From: an uncultured Pseudorhodobacter sp.
GTDB lineage: Bacteria > Pseudomonadota > Alphaproteobacteria > Rhodobacterales > Rhodobacteraceae
Reading direction: 5' to 3'
NCBI GenBank assembly: GCA_945957495.1
Contig: CAMFLG010000171.1
Location: 1-6,921, forward strand
Length of the DNA stretch: 6,921 bases
Shown here: in pieces, positions 6,322 to 6,921 of the stretch
Numbering within the stretch: the first letter of the stretch is position 1
How the letters are laid out: each line of letters begins with the position of its first letter
Made by a program: the position numbers and the translations under genes
The notes under the pieces: generated by a model
The model's database searches: none
What the model saw: only the letters and a program-made list of their open reading frames with translations
Told to the model about the DNA's origin: nothing

Positions 6322-6366
6322 CCCCAAAAATTTCCATTGCGTCCCATGAAATCCCATGGCATCCCT
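6322..6366 (-). promoter_or_regulatory. Five-box array at 10-bp phase, probable MraZ operator
   Basis: On the minus strand, five 5-mers stand at exact 10-bp intervals: AGGGA (6366-6362), TGGGA (6356-6352), TGGGA (6346-6342), TGGAA (6336-6332) and TGGGG (6326-6322). This is the TGGGN-N5 direct repeat layout known for the MraZ operator of E. coli, here extended to five units, of which three are strong. It lies about 260-300 bp upstream of the mraZ start codon. MraZ forms ring-shaped oligomers with one DNA-binding face per subunit, which suits an array on one face of the helix. Binding by MraZ is inferred. Confidence 0.72.
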
Positions 6367-6369
6367 ATC

Positions 6370-6589
6370 TCACGACGATGAGACGGGAAGACAAAAGCAG
6401 GGGCGGCTGAAGACCCCGAACAGGCGAAAAAGACAGGCTTCATACAGGCACCCGTTTCGTCAAACACGAGAGATCCGGCGCGCAAGCGAGCAGACATCTC
6501 CCCCAGGTGGCAAGCGCAGCTGGACGCCCAGCGATGGGACAGACGGCGGATCGAGCAGTGGCAGCAGCTCGATCCGCCTTTCTTATTTT
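6370..6589 (+). ncRNA. UpsM-like leader sRNA upstream of mraZ
   Basis: Structured, apparently non-coding leader ending in an intrinsic terminator 35 nt before mraZ. In Rhodobacter sphaeroides the dcw cluster is preceded by an unusually long leader that yields the abundant sRNA UpsM (about 200 nt) by termination at a leader terminator. Position, terminator and gene context match that here. Small stems are visible: TCTCA/TGAGA (6368-6372/6379-6383) and GCTGG/CCAGC (6519-6523/6528-6532), then the terminator stem. The 3' end is well supported by the terminator; the 5' end given is a guess and could be as early as about 6320. Assignment rests on synteny and layout, not on sequence comparison, which I could not run. 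Confidence 0.55.
6545..6589 (+). terminator. Strong intrinsic terminator inside the mraZ leader
   Basis: GGCGGATCGAGC (6545-6556) pairs perfectly with GCTCGATCCGCC (6567-6578), a 12-bp GC-rich stem with a 10-nt loop, followed by the U-rich tail TTTCTTATTTT (6579-6589). It is the strongest terminator in the window. It lies between the probable promoter and the mraZ start, so full-length dcw transcripts must read through it: premature termination or attenuation is expected. Confidence 0.9.
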
Positions 6590-6608
6590 CGGGCTTGGGA
6601 CAGCCCAG

Positions 6609-6614
6609 AAGGAG
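6609..6614 (+). promoter_or_regulatory. Ribosome binding site of mraZ
   Basis: AAGGAG, 10 nt before the ATG at 6625. A small hairpin GGGCT/AGCCC (6591-6595/6602-6606) sits just upstream, between the leader terminator and this site. Confidence 0.65.
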
Positions 6615-6624
6615 CCGCAAGGCT

Positions 6625-6921
6625 ATGGTGAGCGAGGCGTTCAGAGGCGAGTTCTACCAAAAGGTAGACAGCAAGGCGCGGGTATCCATCCCGGCAGCCT
6701 TCCGCCGCATTCTGGAGGCCGAAGACCCCGCCAGTGGCGACAGCCGCCCCCGCGTTTACATGGTTTACGGCGGCAAGAACCGCAATTTCGTCGAATGCTA
6801 TTCGCGCAGCGGCGCCGATGCCTTGGCCGCGCGGATTGACGCGATGGAGCTTGGCTCGCTTGACCGCGACCGCGCAGAGCGTGAATTGATCAGCCGATCG
6901 GTCATGGTGGAATTCGACCCC
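6625..6921 (+). CDS. mraZ: Transcriptional regulator MraZ, 3'-truncated by the window end
   Basis: Cytoplasmic DNA-binding regulator, normally the first gene of the dcw cluster (mraZ-rsmH-ftsL-...), controlling division and cell wall genes including itself. The first 99 codons are present of an expected 150-170. The product begins MVSEAFRGEFYQKVDSKARV, a clear SpoVT-AbrB type MraZ start: FRGEF strand, then the first D-x-x-x-R DNA-binding motif as D-S-K-A-R (16-20; the usual glycine before R is alanine), then SIPAAFRRIL. An internal stretch VYMVYGGKNRNFVECYS (about 44-60) and a helical part LDRDRAERELISRS follow. The window ends at VEFDP, just where the second domain's D-x-x-G-R motif should come. 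Start ATG 6625 has an AAGGAG 10 nt upstream. Context: long leader with terminator and TGGGN arrays upstream. Confidence 0.95.
   Translation, partial: MVSEAFRGEFYQKVDSKARVSIPAAFRRILEAEDPASGDSRPRVYMVYGGKNRNFVECYSRSGADALAARIDAMELGSLDRDRAERELISRSVMVEFDP

Larger units (their letters stand above)
5947..6624. other. Long divergent control region between the GST gene and mraZ, no protein-coding gene
   Basis: These 678 bp carry no credible coding region: the open frames found (5992-6213 plus, starting at TTG; 6258-6620 minus) run across terminator hairpins and operator repeats and lack convincing starts. In order it holds the GST promoter, an orphan terminator, paired TGGGA-box repeats, two 14-bp palindromes, an AT-richer stretch with a possible promoter, a five-box array, a structured leader and the leader terminator before mraZ. 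Confidence 0.8.

Noticed and set aside
6258..6620. 120-codon minus-strand open frame opposite the mraZ leader
   Set aside because: It spans the terminator palindrome and the phased box array, and the composition looks like translated non-coding sequence. Better explained as the complement of the leader RNA.

Overview
The window looks like a chromosomal contig end from an alphaproteobacterium, most likely Rhodobacterales (Rhodobacteraceae/Paracoccaceae). The reasons are the GC-rich codon use, a single-chain biotin-dependent pyruvate carboxylase that aligns closely with the Rhizobium/Rhodobacter type, and an mraZ gene preceded by a long leader that ends in a strong terminator just before the gene. 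No genus can be named from the sequence alone.

Layout. Positions 1-48 are not biological: they are an Illumina Nextera adapter with an apparent i5 index, read into the contig. From 49/50 to 1504 is a 5'-truncated 14-helix type (DHA2, EmrB/QacA-like) MFS efflux transporter, followed by a GC-rich hairpin. From 1708 to 5148 is a complete pyruvate carboxylase (1146 aa) with biotin carboxylase, carboxyltransferase, allosteric and biotinyl domains all intact; it ends at a 12-bp hairpin. Convergent to it, 5946-5293 on the minus strand, is a glutathione S-transferase family protein with its own strong RBS and a plausible promoter. From 6625 to the end is the first 99 codons of mraZ, normally the first gene of the division and cell wall (dcw) cluster.

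The most interesting part is the 678-bp intergenic region 5947-6624. It contains a strong rho-independent terminator with no visible gene in front of it (6072-6097). It also has two copies of a 15-nt repeat that pair TGGGA-type boxes at 10-bp spacing (6057-6071, 6170-6184), and two adjacent perfect 14-bp palindromes (6197-6210, 6223-6236). Further on is a strictly 10-bp-phased array of five TGGGA-like boxes on the minus strand (6322-6366), which matches the known MraZ operator pattern of TGGGN repeats with 5-nt spacers. Last comes a ~200-nt transcribed leader ending in a very strong terminator (6545-6589) only 35 nt before mraZ. This arrangement matches the UpsM leader sRNA described upstream of mraZ in Rhodobacter sphaeroides. 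I infer that MraZ autoregulates its cluster through several distributed operator blocks and that most transcripts end at the leader terminator as an sRNA.

Apart from that control region the genes are ordinary housekeeping genes (anaplerosis, efflux, glutathione chemistry, division control), apparently in separate transcription units. No mobile element, CRISPR array, tRNA or rRNA was seen.
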